A stretch of 33,882 bases of DNA from contig JAIQFJ010000014.1 in assembly GCA_020073325.1 (NCBI GenBank), forward strand, positions 1 to 33,882, written 5' to 3'. The notes beneath the pieces were generated by a model. The model made no database searches. It had not been told where the DNA came from and worked only from the letters and a program-made list of their open reading frames with translations. This DNA comes from Terriglobia bacterium. GTDB lineage: Bacteria; Acidobacteriota; Terriglobia; Bryobacterales; Bryobacteraceae. This document shows positions 1 to 6,805 of the stretch, one piece after another (the stretch's first letter is position 1; each line of letters starts with the position of its first letter). The translations under genes were made by a program, and so were the position numbers.

Positions 1-770
1 CGGAGATTTTCCTGTTCCCGATCGCGCAGCTCTTCCGAGGAATCGACCACGATGGCGGCCAGTTGGGTGCCCTCGCCGTTGGCGTAAGTGGAGAACCAAA
101 GGTCGGCCAGAAAAATCTCGCCGTTTTGTTTTCGCCCTTGCGCCTGGGCCGCTGTGCGGAACGGCTTTCCGGCGGTTCCCAGCCGAAGCGCTTCGGCCAG
201 CATCGGCAGGTATGGCTTGATCGAACGGCCTTCCATCTCGCCCGACACGCCGAACATATCGTTGGCGGCGTGATTGGCCGCGATCACGGTTCCCTCGAAG
301 TTGAGCGTCAGAATCGCGGCCGGACTGCTGGCGACCAGCGTTTTCAGCCGCTCCTGCGCCTCGTTGCGAAGGCGCTGTTCCTGCGTAATCTGCTCGACGT
401 GATCGAGCGCCATCCGCCGGTTCCGCATCACGGCGACGACGAACAGGCCGGAGGCGACATAGCTCAGGAATGAAAACGTAAAACGCAGCGCGTACTCGAT
501 CGCGAAATGAGAATTATCGAAGGAGCAGCGGAGCACGGCGCAGCCGACGGCGAGCGCGATAATGGCGCGCGACGGCAGGATGGTAGCCGCCAGCAGCATC
601 GGAAAGATATAGATTCCGCCGAGCGAGAGCGTGCCGACGCGCCAGTCCGCCAGCGCGATCGCCGTAATCGTCGCCGCGGTGACTGCCAGAACGCGTCCGC
701 GGCTGGCATTGAGCAGTCTCGGAATCGCTTTTTCGAACTGGAGAAGGTTCGGGACGATCGCCGTCGCCAT
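1..770 (-). CDS. Membrane-anchored PAS-domain sensor, N-terminal part (runs off left edge)
   Basis: The minus strand is open from an ATG at 770 to the window edge, giving 256 residues of a longer protein. An in-frame TAG lies two codons upstream of the ATG, so this start is well bounded. Residues about 25-117 hold several hydrophobic segments (for example 52-80 and 98-116), followed by a charged helical linker at 118-145. Residues about 141-245 read as a PAS domain, with SSPAAILTLN, VIAANHAANDMFG and a later beta strand QLAAIVVDSS. This layout is typical of membrane sensor kinases or other PAS-coupled output proteins, but the output domain lies outside the window, so kinase, cyclase or phosphatase cannot be chosen. 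A CATAAT box sits just upstream on the minus strand, so the transcript may have a very short leader. Confidence 0.72.
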   Translation of the reverse strand, partial: MATAIVPNLLQFEKAIPRLLNASRGRVLAVTAATITAIALADWRVGTLSLGGIYIFPMLLAATILPSRAIIALAVGCAVLRCSFDNSHFAIEYALRFTFSFLSYVASGLFVVAVMRNRRMALDHVEQITQEQRLRNEAQERLKTLVASSPAAILTLNFEGTVIAANHAANDMFGVSGEMEGRSIKPYLPMLAEALRLGTAGKPFRTAAQAQGRKQNGEIFLADLWFSTYANGEGTQLAAIVVDSSEELRDREQENL

Positions 771-846
771 ACCCTATTATGAGGCGCGAGTTCGGAGCCT
801 TCCATTGCGGCCTTGCGGCTGCCGCCCTGCGGCCGGAGGGGGACAG

Positions 847-878
847 CGCCGCGCGCTGGCGAAAACGCGCGCGCGGCG
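847..878 (-). terminator. GC-rich hairpin after the lysine-rich gene
   Basis: A 10-bp perfect inverted repeat (847-856 with 869-878) extends inward through GCG/CGC around an AAAA loop. It begins 12 nt after the stop of the minus-strand gene ending at 891. There is no T-run, so it is a terminator-like or 3'-protecting stem, not a canonical intrinsic terminator. Confidence 0.45.
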
Positions 879-890
879 CGAGGTCACGGC

Positions 891-1061
891 CTAGTAGCCG
901 CCGCCCTTCTTGTCGCCTTTCTTGTCGTCCTTCTTGTCACCCTTCTTTCCCGTGTCCTTGCCGTCCTTCTTCGGCGCGTCCTGTTTGTCCTGCGCGAAAG
1001 AAAGCGACGCGGTGCCTGTGAGCATCGACACGGCGAGAAGTGCGCCCATCAGCTTCTTCAT
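891..1061 (-). CDS. Small secreted lysine/aspartate-rich low-complexity protein (56 aa)
   Basis: The ATG at 1061 is preceded by a good ribosome-binding site (AAAGGAGA, 9 nt upstream), which decides against longer in-frame starts. Residues 1-23 form a signal peptide (MKKLMGALLAVSML core, ending SFA before Q). The mature part is about 33 residues, almost only K, D and G in KKDGK / GDKKDDKK repeats, ending GGGY. It resembles in style the short secreted pentapeptide MXKDX repeat proteins, though the Met of that repeat is missing. Function is unknown; a highly charged exported peptide could bind acidic polymers, nucleic acid or metal, but nothing here shows that. The gene stands alone, followed by a strong hairpin at 847-878. 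Confidence 0.72.
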   Translation of the reverse strand: MKKLMGALLAVSMLTGTASLSFAQDKQDAPKKDGKDTGKKGDKKDDKKGDKKGGGY

Positions 1062-1231
1062 TTTGTTCGGTCTCCTTTTGTTCGAACGCACACTTCTCCG
1101 ACACATCGGGCCGGCTGTGTGAGTCTGCCCGCCGAGGGAGCAATCGGTTCGCCAGAGCACAACACACGCAATGCGAAGAGATTCCGTGGATCGGAGCGAT
1201 GCGGAGCCTTGCGGGGTCAGACAATCTTACG

Positions 1232-1256
1232 TCTACGGTAAATCTTTACGCGTAGA
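1232..1256. promoter_or_regulatory. Interrupted palindrome, operator-like
   Basis: TCTACG-GTAAA (1232-1242) faces TTTAC-G-CGTAGA (1245-1256), with only TC between the halves and one extra G. The tiny centre suits a protein-binding dyad better than an RNA hairpin. TTACG is also repeated at 1227, 1246 and 1261. It lies about 170 bp upstream of the lysine-rich gene and about 450 bp upstream of the SCO1 gene. Confidence 0.35.
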
Positions 1257-1460
1257 ATTGTTACGTTTTCAGGCTTTTGTCGCTCCGCTTTGTCGTTCTT
1301 TTATGGGAACTCCTAGCGACTGCGACACAAGCGTATTAGGCTTTGTTCATGGGATCTTCAAGACACACCGGAGTACTGTGCGACACATTCACAAATGCCA
1401 CATATGACAATAATACTTGTTTTTATTTGATTAACAGGCAGACAGAGAGTCACCTTTTAT

Positions 1461-1502
1461 CTGCAGGGCCGGGTCGACCAGAAAGGCGTGACGGCCCTGC
1501 AG
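1461..1502. repeat. 11-bp perfect inverted repeat with 20-nt loop
   Basis: CTGCAGGGCCG (1461-1471) is the exact reverse complement of CGGCCCTGCAG (1492-1502). The loop contains the self-complementary GGTCGACC (1472-1479). It lies 200 bp upstream of the GTG start of the CusF-SCO1 gene. It may be a leader hairpin, an upstream terminator, or a degenerate extragenic palindrome. No T-run follows on either strand. Confidence 0.45.
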
Positions 1503-1701
1503 CTTGCCGCTCAGCACGCTGGAGTCGGGACAGACTGCGTGCTTGTGCGCTTATGGAGCAGCAACTCTACAGAGAATAAACCGGAATTCGAAGTGGACGG
1601 ACATTTCTTTTGGCACGCCGGGCCTAACTTTCGTCTATCGGGAATGGACGAGGAGTTGCGCCTCCATTGAGCCGGGGGAAATTCGTGGCAAGATTTCTTA
1701 T

Positions 1702-2502
1702 GTGAGACGAATCCTGATCCCGGCCGCCGCGGCGAGCTTGTTGGCCGGGTGTGCGCATCGGTATCGCATGGAGGGACTCGTGCTGCAAACCGATCCGGCG
1801 GAGCGCACCATGGTCGTTTCACACCGGCCGGTCGAAGGTTTTATGCCCGGCATGGCGATGCCGTTTCATGTCGCGCGCGGCGAGGATTTTTCGAACCTCG
1901 CAACAGGCGCGCGCGTGAAGTTCGATCTGTACGTCGGGAAGAAGGAGTCCGTCGCGAGGCACGTTCGCGTGGAAACAGCGACGCTGGATTATCCGGCGCC
2001 GGCGCCGGCCAACCGGTTGTCACCGGGGGCTCGGGTCCCGGATTTTTCATTGACCGATCAGGCGGGTCGCGTCGTCCGGCTCGGCGATTTTGCGGGGCGC
2101 GTGGTCGCGGTCGATTTTATTTATACTCGCTGTCCGCTGCCCGACGTGTGCCCCCGGCTTTCAGCGAACTTCGCGTACCTTGCGAAGCGCGTGCCGGAGG
2201 TGCAACTGCTTTCGGTGACCATCGATCCGCAGTTCGATACGCCGGCTGTGCTTGCCGAGTACGGCCGCCGTTATGGAAGCGATGGGGAGCGGTGGAGATT
2301 TCTCACGGGCTCGATCGAACAGGTGCGCGAGGTCGCGGGATTATTCGGGCTGATCTATTGGCCTGAAGACGGATCGATCACGCATACGGTGACGACGGGG
2401 ATCATCGGCCGGGACGGCAAACTGGCGGCACTGGTGGGGGGATCGAGCTACCGGCCGGAGCAGTTGCGGGACCTAGTCCAGCACGAGATCGACCGGCGCT
2501 GA
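1702..2502 (+). CDS. CusF-like/SCO1-SenC fusion lipoprotein
   Basis: The GTG at 1702 starts a classic lipoprotein signal (lipobox LLAGC, Cys17), giving 266 aa, so I prefer it to the open frame reaching back to 1504. Residues about 23-92 resemble a CusF copper-binding domain: SHRPVEGFMPGMAMPFHV carries His41, Met48, Met51 and Met53 in the usual arrangement. Residues 106-266 are a SCO1/SenC thioredoxin fold: PDFSLTDQAG, then TRCPLPDVCPR with Cys144 and Cys150, and His228 in SITHTV. The cysteines are spaced CX5C, not the usual CX3C. SCO proteins deliver copper to, or reduce, the CuA site of cytochrome oxidase. The expected location is the outer face of a membrane, and the role is copper handling for oxidase assembly. 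A heme A synthase lies elsewhere in the window (12842). Confidence 0.85.
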   Translation: MRRILIPAAAASLLAGCAHRYRMEGLVLQTDPAERTMVVSHRPVEGFMPGMAMPFHVARGEDFSNLATGARVKFDLYVGKKESVARHVRVETATLDYPAPAPANRLSPGARVPDFSLTDQAGRVVRLGDFAGRVVAVDFIYTRCPLPDVCPRLSANFAYLAKRVPEVQLLSVTIDPQFDTPAVLAEYGRRYGSDGERWRFLTGSIEQVREVAGLFGLIYWPEDGSITHTVTTGIIGRDGKLAALVGGSSYRPEQLRDLVQHEIDRR

Positions 2503-2832
2503 TCATTTCTTTTTCGCGGTCACATTGGCGACGGCTTGCTGCATGGCGCGGCGCACGATCGTGATTTTCGCGGCCTTCAGCTTTACCAGCGTCGCGCCAC
2601 CGCGGCCCCAGCCTCCAGGTACGGGCTCGAACATGTCGGGCTCATCTTTGACGAACATCGCCTGCTGCTCCGGCGTCAGCTTGATCATTCCGACCTTCTC
2701 GTCGGGCTTGGGAAACGTGGCGAAAATTTTGCCGTGCGCGCGGAAGTCGGGATGGCCCATGTGCGACGCTTCCACCGTATCCGGAAAGCTGAGAGCGAGC
2801 TTGCGAAAATCGGCTGCGGTCATGTGCCACAT
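2503..2832 (-). CDS. MmcQ/YjbR-family protein
   Basis: This 109-aa protein matches the small MmcQ/YjbR fold: ADFRKLALSFPDTVEASHMGHPDFRAHGKIFAT at the N-terminus, then a KVGMIKLTPEQQAMF core and a lysine-rich end. The family is often labelled DNA-binding from its fold, but its biochemical role is not settled. An in-frame ATG three codons downstream (2823) is an alternative start, and neither has a strong ribosome-binding site. Its stop abuts the SCO1 stop, so the two genes converge with no gap, and its start lies only 14 bp from the divergent enolase-superfamily gene. Confidence 0.8.
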   Translation of the reverse strand: MWHMTAADFRKLALSFPDTVEASHMGHPDFRAHGKIFATFPKPDEKVGMIKLTPEQQAMFVKDEPDMFEPVPGGWGRGGATLVKLKAAKITIVRRAMQQAVANVTAKKK

Positions 2833-2846
2833 GATAACCTGACACG

Positions 2847-3950
2847 GTGCGGATCACGAGAATCGAAGCGTATCGGGTCGAGTTGCCGCTGCATGAAGGC
2901 AGCTATAAATGGTCGGGCGGAAACGCGGTGAGCGTGTTCGATTCGACCGTGGTGGCGGTCCACACCGACGCTGGGATCACGGGCTATGGAGAAGTTTGCC
3001 CTCTGGGTCCGGCCTATCTGCCGGCGTACGCGGCGGGCGCGCGGGCGGGGATCGCAGAGCTGGCCCCGCAGATGATCGGGCTTGATCCGACGCAGACCGG
3101 CGCGGTGCATCGCTTCATGAATCAGAAGATGCGCGGGCACCCGTATGTGAAATCGGCCCTGGACGTCGCGTGCTGGGATATTTTGGGAAAAGCGTCGGGC
3201 CAAAGCGTGGCGACGCTGCTCGGCGGGCGTTTCGGAGAAGATTTTCCGCTGTACCGCGCGATTTCGCAGGACGCTCCGGTGGCGATGGCGGAGATGGTCG
3301 GCGTGTATCGCGCGCAGGGATACACGAAGTTTCAACTCAAGGTCGGCAGCGATGTGGAAACGGATATCGCGCGGATTTTCGCGGTTGCGGAACGATTGCA
3401 ACCCGGTGACGTTTTGATTGCGGACGCGAATACGGGTTGGACGCAGCATCAGGCGCTGCGCGTGGCGGATGCGGTTCGTCACGTCGACGTGTACATCGAG
3501 CAGCCTTGCCGGACCTATGAAGAATGCCTGGCGGTGCGGCGGCACACGAATCGTCCATTCGTGCTGGATGAAGTGATTGACGATCTGGGCATGGTGGTGC
3601 GCGGCGCGGCGGATCACGCGATGGACGTGATCAACTTGAAGATTTCCAAAGTCGGCGGCCTGACGGCGGCGCGGCAGATCCGCGATCTTTGTGTGTCGCT
3701 CGGAATCGCGCTGACGATCGAGGATACCTGGGGCGGCGACATTACGACGGCGGCGATCGCCCATCTGGCGCATAGTACGCCTCCCGAGATGTTATTCACC
3801 ACAACGGACTTCAACAGCTACGTCACGGTGAGCATCGCCGAAGGGGCTCCGCAACGGATCAACGGGCGAATGACCACGACGAATCATCCGGGATTGGGGA
3901 TCGAGCCGAGGATGGACGTCCTGGGTAAGCCTGTTTTCTCAGTGGGATAG
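2847..3950 (+). CDS. Enolase-superfamily (mandelate racemase/muconate lactonizing) enzyme, possibly cis-3-hydroxy-L-proline dehydratase
   Basis: The GTG start at 2847 gives 367 aa, a normal length. The N-terminal capping domain (about 1-115) carries [12 protein letters not shown]. The barrel carries FQLKVG (Lys165), metal ligands Asp193 (IADANTGW), Glu219 (YIEQP) and Asp241/Glu242 (VLDEVID), and the second catalytic lysine region NLKISKVGG (Lys265/Lys268). These residues support a Mg-dependent enzyme that abstracts a proton alpha to a carboxylate. The first position of the usual KxK motif is Gln163. The pattern [12 protein letters not shown] near the start recalls cis-3-hydroxy-L-proline dehydratases and hydroxyproline-betaine epimerases, but substrate choice is only a guess because no proline-catabolic neighbours are present. 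Confidence 0.85.
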   Translation: MRITRIEAYRVELPLHEGSYKWSGGNAVSVFDSTVVAVHTDAGITGYGEVCPLGPAYLPAYAAGARAGIAELAPQMIGLDPTQTGAVHRFMNQKMRGHPYVKSALDVACWDILGKASGQSVATLLGGRFGEDFPLYRAISQDAPVAMAEMVGVYRAQGYTKFQLKVGSDVETDIARIFAVAERLQPGDVLIADANTGWTQHQALRVADAVRHVDVYIEQPCRTYEECLAVRRHTNRPFVLDEVIDDLGMVVRGAADHAMDVINLKISKVGGLTAARQIRDLCVSLGIALTIEDTWGGDITTAAIAHLAHSTPPEMLFTTTDFNSYVTVSIAEGAPQRINGRMTTTNHPGLGIEPRMDVLGKPVFSVG

Positions 3951-4032
3951 GGAAAATCCGTAATAGCCTGGGGCACGGCGGGTCTATACTGAAGGAGAGC
4001 AAGGAGCCGGATGAGGGCCCCCTGCTTTGACA

Positions 4033-4113
4033 CTACCGCCGCTTTTTCCAGCGCACGGTAATCGTGACCGTGAGCGCCATCACGGTGACGACGCTGATCA
4101 CGACTGTGATCAT
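4033..4113 (-). CDS. 26-residue putative membrane microprotein
   Basis: An ATG at 4113 is preceded by an excellent Shine-Dalgarno sequence (AAAGGAGG, 5 nt spacing). It encodes 26 residues ending at TAG 4033-4035. The peptide is one hydrophobic beta-branched segment (MITVVISVVTVMALTVTITV) followed by the basic tail RWKKRR, the pattern of a single-span membrane peptide with a cytoplasmic positive end. It follows the TauE/SafE permease gene (ending 4260) on the same strand, with a long inverted repeat between them at 4130-4181. I do not recognise a family. It could be a small subunit or regulator of the permease, or a type I toxin-like peptide; neither is shown. Confidence 0.55.
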   Translation of the reverse strand: MITVVISVVTVMALTVTITVRWKKRR

Positions 4114-4118
4114 CGTGC

Positions 4119-4126
4119 CCTCCTTT
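4119..4126 (-). promoter_or_regulatory. Strong Shine-Dalgarno site of the microprotein
   Basis: Read on the minus strand, AAAGGAGG lies 5 nt before the ATG at 4113. It is the strongest ribosome-binding site I noticed on this strand and is the main argument that the 26-codon frame is translated. It lies 3 nt past the edge of the inverted repeat. Confidence 0.6.
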
Positions 4127-4129
4127 CCG

Positions 4130-4181
4130 CCCGAACATCGGTATACCACGGCCTGTTAGAGCACGCCGTGGTATGTTCGGG
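4130..4181 (-). repeat. 17-bp inverted repeat with 6-nt bulge upstream of the microprotein
   Basis: The left arm is CCCGAACAT (4130-4138) plus ACCACGGC (4145-4152), separated by a bulge CGGTAT. The right arm 4165-4181 is the exact reverse complement of the two parts joined. The loop is 12 nt. In a minus-strand transcript this stem forms 79 nt after the permease stop and ends 16 nt before the microprotein start. There is no U-run, so it could be a processing or stability element, an attenuator or a leader structure. Confidence 0.6.
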
Positions 4182-4259
4182 ACGTCCAGGAAAAGCCCGA
4201 TCATCACATGCTCGTGCGGAGAAGCCACACGAGGTTGTGCGATTCGGCGGGGAAAATTC

Positions 4260-5150
4260 TCAGATGGAATTCGCGGCGGGAACGGCCGCTTTGACGCGCC
4301 GTTCTACGTACGCAGACCGCAGCATCATGATGGCGGTGTAGATCACGACCACAATCACCAACCAGCGCACGGTGACGACAGACATTTTTTCGCCGACGAT
4401 GAAGGCCGCGATCAGGACCCCGGGAATCCCGCCGATCGCAAGGCCGAACGCCGATTTCAGGTTGTACTTCGCCTCGCGGATGAAGCGCGCGCTGCCGACG
4501 GGCATGAGAAACGCGCAGGACCCCATCATGATGGGATACGCGGTGGTCGAGTTCATGCCGAGCAGCGAGATCAGCACCATGCATGGCGCATACATTCCGA
4601 TTCCGAGCGTCATCAGCGCGCCGAGCACGGCATTGACGGCGACTCCGATGATCAGCTTGATGCCCGTCAATCCATACTCATTGCCGCCGGCGGGCAGAAA
4701 ATCGAGCTGACGAAGCAGGAAGAACACGGCCATGACCAGCAGCGCGATGCCCATGCCGATCTGGATTTTCCGCCGCGACCAGCTTGCGACCACGCCCGCG
4801 CCGAGCCATGCGCCGAGCGCCGCGGCGCCGACCATCAACGCCAGCGTCATCACGTCGACCTTCACCACGGCGATGTAGATAAATGCCTGAATCAGGGTCG
4901 GGACGGTGTGGCCGACGTTGAGCGTCCCGGGGATCTGTTCGTCGGGAACCAGGCCCCAGAGTTTAAAAAACGAGGTCGTCGTGGCGTAAGAGCCGATGCC
5001 CAGCGTGTCGAAGAAATTCGTAATGAGGCCGATGAAACCGTCGCGAAGGTCGGGCTTGGGGCGGTCGCGCCGCTCGCGGATCTCAGCGATCCAGACGTAG
5101 AGATAGGTGGCTCCGAAAATCGCCAGCGCGATGAATAATGCCGTCTTCAT
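4260..5150 (-). CDS. TauE/SafE-family membrane permease
   Basis: This 296-aa polytopic membrane protein has about eight hydrophobic segments. It carries two related halves, each with a small-residue signature: FIGLITNFFDTLGIGSYATT near residues 39-58 and GALMTLGIGMYAPCM near 177-191. That internal repeat is typical of TauE/SafE (UPF0721) transporters, which export sulfite, sulfoacetate or other small organosulfur or organic anions. The substrate here is unknown. Its ATG overlaps the stop of the FAH-family gene by 4 bp (ATGA), so translation is probably coupled and it may export the product of that enzyme. It belongs to the minus-strand operon that starts at 8150. Confidence 0.85.
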   Translation of the reverse strand: MKTALFIALAIFGATYLYVWIAEIRERRDRPKPDLRDGFIGLITNFFDTLGIGSYATTTSFFKLWGLVPDEQIPGTLNVGHTVPTLIQAFIYIAVVKVDVMTLALMVGAAALGAWLGAGVVASWSRRKIQIGMGIALLVMAVFFLLRQLDFLPAGGNEYGLTGIKLIIGVAVNAVLGALMTLGIGMYAPCMVLISLLGMNSTTAYPIMMGSCAFLMPVGSARFIREAKYNLKSAFGLAIGGIPGVLIAAFIVGEKMSVVTVRWLVIVVVIYTAIMMLRSAYVERRVKAAVPAANSI

Positions 5151-5872
5151 GCAACTCGATTCCGCAACACGCCGATGCCTTCAATTTCGACCTCGACGGT
5201 GTCGCCTGGATTCATTTTCTTGGTGCTGCCGGGCGTGCCGGTGTAGATCACGTCGCCGGGCGCCAGCGTCACCCATTGGCGGACGTAGTCGACGATCGCC
5301 GGGCAGTTGAACATCAGATCGGACGTGTACTGCTTCTGCACCGTTTCGCCGTTGTAGCGCGTCTGCAGCAGCAGATTCGAAAAATCGATACCGGTAAGAA
5401 TGGCGGGGCCGAGCGGACCGAACGTGTCGGATCCTTTGGCGCGCCACCATTGCAGGTCTTTATTCGGACCATGCTGCCAGTCGCGCTCGCTGACGTCGTT
5501 GCCGCAGGTGACGCCGAAGATCGACGAATCGGGACCGATGACGATCACCAGTTCGCCTTCGGAATGGACGTTTTTCGCGTCCTTGGGGATCACGATCGGC
5601 TCGTCGGTCGCGATCAGGCAGGAGACAGGTTTGTAGAAAATCTCAGGAGCCGCAGGAGCCGGGCGTCCGTTCAGATGGCTCCCGTAGTTCAGGCCGACAG
5701 CTAGAATCTTCGACGGCGTACAGGGCGGCAGCAGCTTCACCTCGGCGAGCTTGTGTGTCGCGCCGGTTTCGCGATGCTGGAACAAATCGCCGTCAAGTTC
5801 GCGGACAGTCTGGCCGTCAAGGATGCCGTAGGAATCGCGGCCCTGATGATGATAACGGATGAACTTGGTCAT
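5147..5872 (-). CDS. Fumarylacetoacetate hydrolase (FAH) family protein
   Basis: This 241-aa protein has the FAH catalytic domain: ILAVGLNYGSH, a metal-binding E-x-E (HSEGELV, Glu105/Glu107), Asp126 in GNDVSERD, Lys146 in RAKGSDTFGP, and the closing VIYTGTPGS and GDTVEVEIEGIG motifs. Family members hydrolyse, decarboxylate or isomerise beta-diketo or 2-oxo acids using Mg2+ (for example HpaG, 2-keto-3-deoxy acid hydratases and acylpyruvases). The length and order of motifs fit the acylpyruvase/FAHD1-like branch, but the substrate cannot be read. Its start directly follows the TAA of the M56 gene and its end overlaps the TauE gene, placing it inside the BlaI/M56-controlled operon. Confidence 0.88.
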   Translation of the reverse strand: MTKFIRYHHQGRDSYGILDGQTVRELDGDLFQHRETGATHKLAEVKLLPPCTPSKILAVGLNYGSHLNGRPAPAAPEIFYKPVSCLIATDEPIVIPKDAKNVHSEGELVIVIGPDSSIFGVTCGNDVSERDWQHGPNKDLQWWRAKGSDTFGPLGPAILTGIDFSNLLLQTRYNGETVQKQYTSDLMFNCPAIVDYVRQWVTLAPGDVIYTGTPGSTKKMNPGDTVEVEIEGIGVLRNRVA

Positions 5873-6805
5873 TTAGTGGATCAGTGTTTCCAGAGCGCGA
5901 TGAACCAGATCGAAAGTCGAGGGTCTCAATAGGATCGCGGTAGCCGCGAGCATCGCGAGGGCGAGGGATTTCCAGGGCAGTGGCTGGCGGGGAGGCTCAC
6001 CGTTGAGCAGACGGTCGACGCGGGCTTCCAGATCTTCGCCCAGCAGCGAGGTCACCAGCGGCGATACCTCCGTGTGTGCACCCAGCCGTGCGACGCGCAC
6101 CAGAGCTTCGGCCAGGGCCAGCGATCGGGGGCGATCTTCAGCCACAGCCAGATCGTCGGCGGCCCACTCGGCGTAGCGCCTCCAGGCTTTTTCAATCCGG
6201 GCCAGGGGCAGAAACGCGGGGGCCAGGAGAATCGCGAGCCGCTTCAGGTTATCGCGCGAAATCGAGTGCGACCGCTCATGCCGAACCGCCGCTTCCACCT
6301 GCTCAGGCGACAGCGTTTCGAGCACGTCGCGCGAGAGAATCAGGACCGGACGAAAAACTCCGGCGAGCACCGTGGTTCGTGCTGTGCGGACGACCAGCGC
6401 CGGCTCGCCCGCGACGATCTTCGTTTCTCCGGCGAACCGCGACGATTGCAGAAGCCGGTGTGATTTCAGCAGCGCCCGTCCAGCGGAAAGAACCGCGCGC
6501 GTCCACAGCACCACCGTCGCAATCGACGCGGCGATGCACACCGCGCCCAGTTGTTCCGCGGCTGCCTCCGGCTCAAACCATAGATAACTCGGAATGCACA
6601 AGCCGAAGACGGCAAAAATTCCGAGCGCGGCCGGAGCGATGCGCAGGGCGAAGAGAAATCGCGCGGCCGTCCGGGCCTGCATGCGTTGGGCGAAACGGAT
6701 CGCCCAGGAGGAAAGCAGCGTCAGCAGCACACTCGCGGCAAAGGACACGGCGAAAAATGTCGCGAGCGAAAAACAGGCGAGCTTGAGAACGTAAGAAGCC
6801 GTCAT
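5873..6805 (-). CDS. M56 (BlaR1/MecR1-like) membrane zinc metallopeptidase
   Basis: This 310-aa protein has four predicted membrane helices (about 8-35, 52-75, 85-105 and 282-296). It carries the gluzincin motif HERSH (His176, Glu177, His180), with a likely third ligand Glu213 in YAEWAADDLA. M56 proteins cleave or inactivate a partner BlaI/MecI repressor after a signal reaches their extracytoplasmic part. No penicillin-binding sensor domain is present after the last helix, so the signal need not be a beta-lactam. The ATG overlaps the BlaI-family stop by 4 bp, the usual arrangement of this pair. Confidence 0.88.
   Translation of the reverse strand: MTASYVLKLACFSLATFFAVSFAASVLLTLLSSWAIRFAQRMQARTAARFLFALRIAPAALGIFAVFGLCIPSYLWFEPEAAAEQLGAVCIAASIATVVLWTRAVLSAGRALLKSHRLLQSSRFAGETKIVAGEPALVVRTARTTVLAGVFRPVLILSRDVLETLSPEQVEAAVRHERSHSISRDNLKRLAILLAPAFLPLARIEKAWRRYAEWAADDLAVAEDRPRSLALAEALVRVARLGAHTEVSPLVTSLLGEDLEARVDRLLNGEPPRQPLPWKSLALAMLAATAILLRPSTFDLVHRALETLIH

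Larger units (their letters stand above)
1062..1701. other. 640-bp intergenic region with palindromes and an AT-rich island
   Basis: No convincing coding frame is seen. The stretch separates two divergent genes (minus at 1061, plus at 1702) and must hold both promoters. It contains an interrupted palindrome at 1232-1256, an unusually AT-rich island at about 1380-1440, and an 11-bp inverted repeat at 1461-1502. The plus-strand frame open from 1504 into the SCO1 gene shows no family features before 1702. An unrecognised small RNA or long 5' leader is possible. Confidence 0.5.

Noticed and set aside
1504-1701. N-terminal extension of the SCO1 frame back to an ATG at 1504
   Set aside because: It would bury the lipoprotein signal in the middle of the protein; the GTG at 1702 gives a perfect signal and lipobox.
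1062-1701. Possible tRNA, riboswitch or other known RNA in the long gap
   Set aside because: I could not fold a cloverleaf or match a known riboswitch core by eye; only generic palindromes are visible.
4011-4061. A 16-codon plus-strand frame (starts MRAPCF) with AAGGAG and an upstream TATACT
   Set aside because: No plus-strand gene follows within 4 kb, the peptide is featureless, and it overlaps the better supported microprotein on the other strand.
3884-4228. A 114-codon minus-strand frame across the gap between the enolase-superfamily gene and the permease
   Set aside because: It overlaps the 3' end of the enolase-superfamily gene, spans the inverted repeat, and has no recognisable motif; the short frame at 4033-4113 has the ribosome-binding site.
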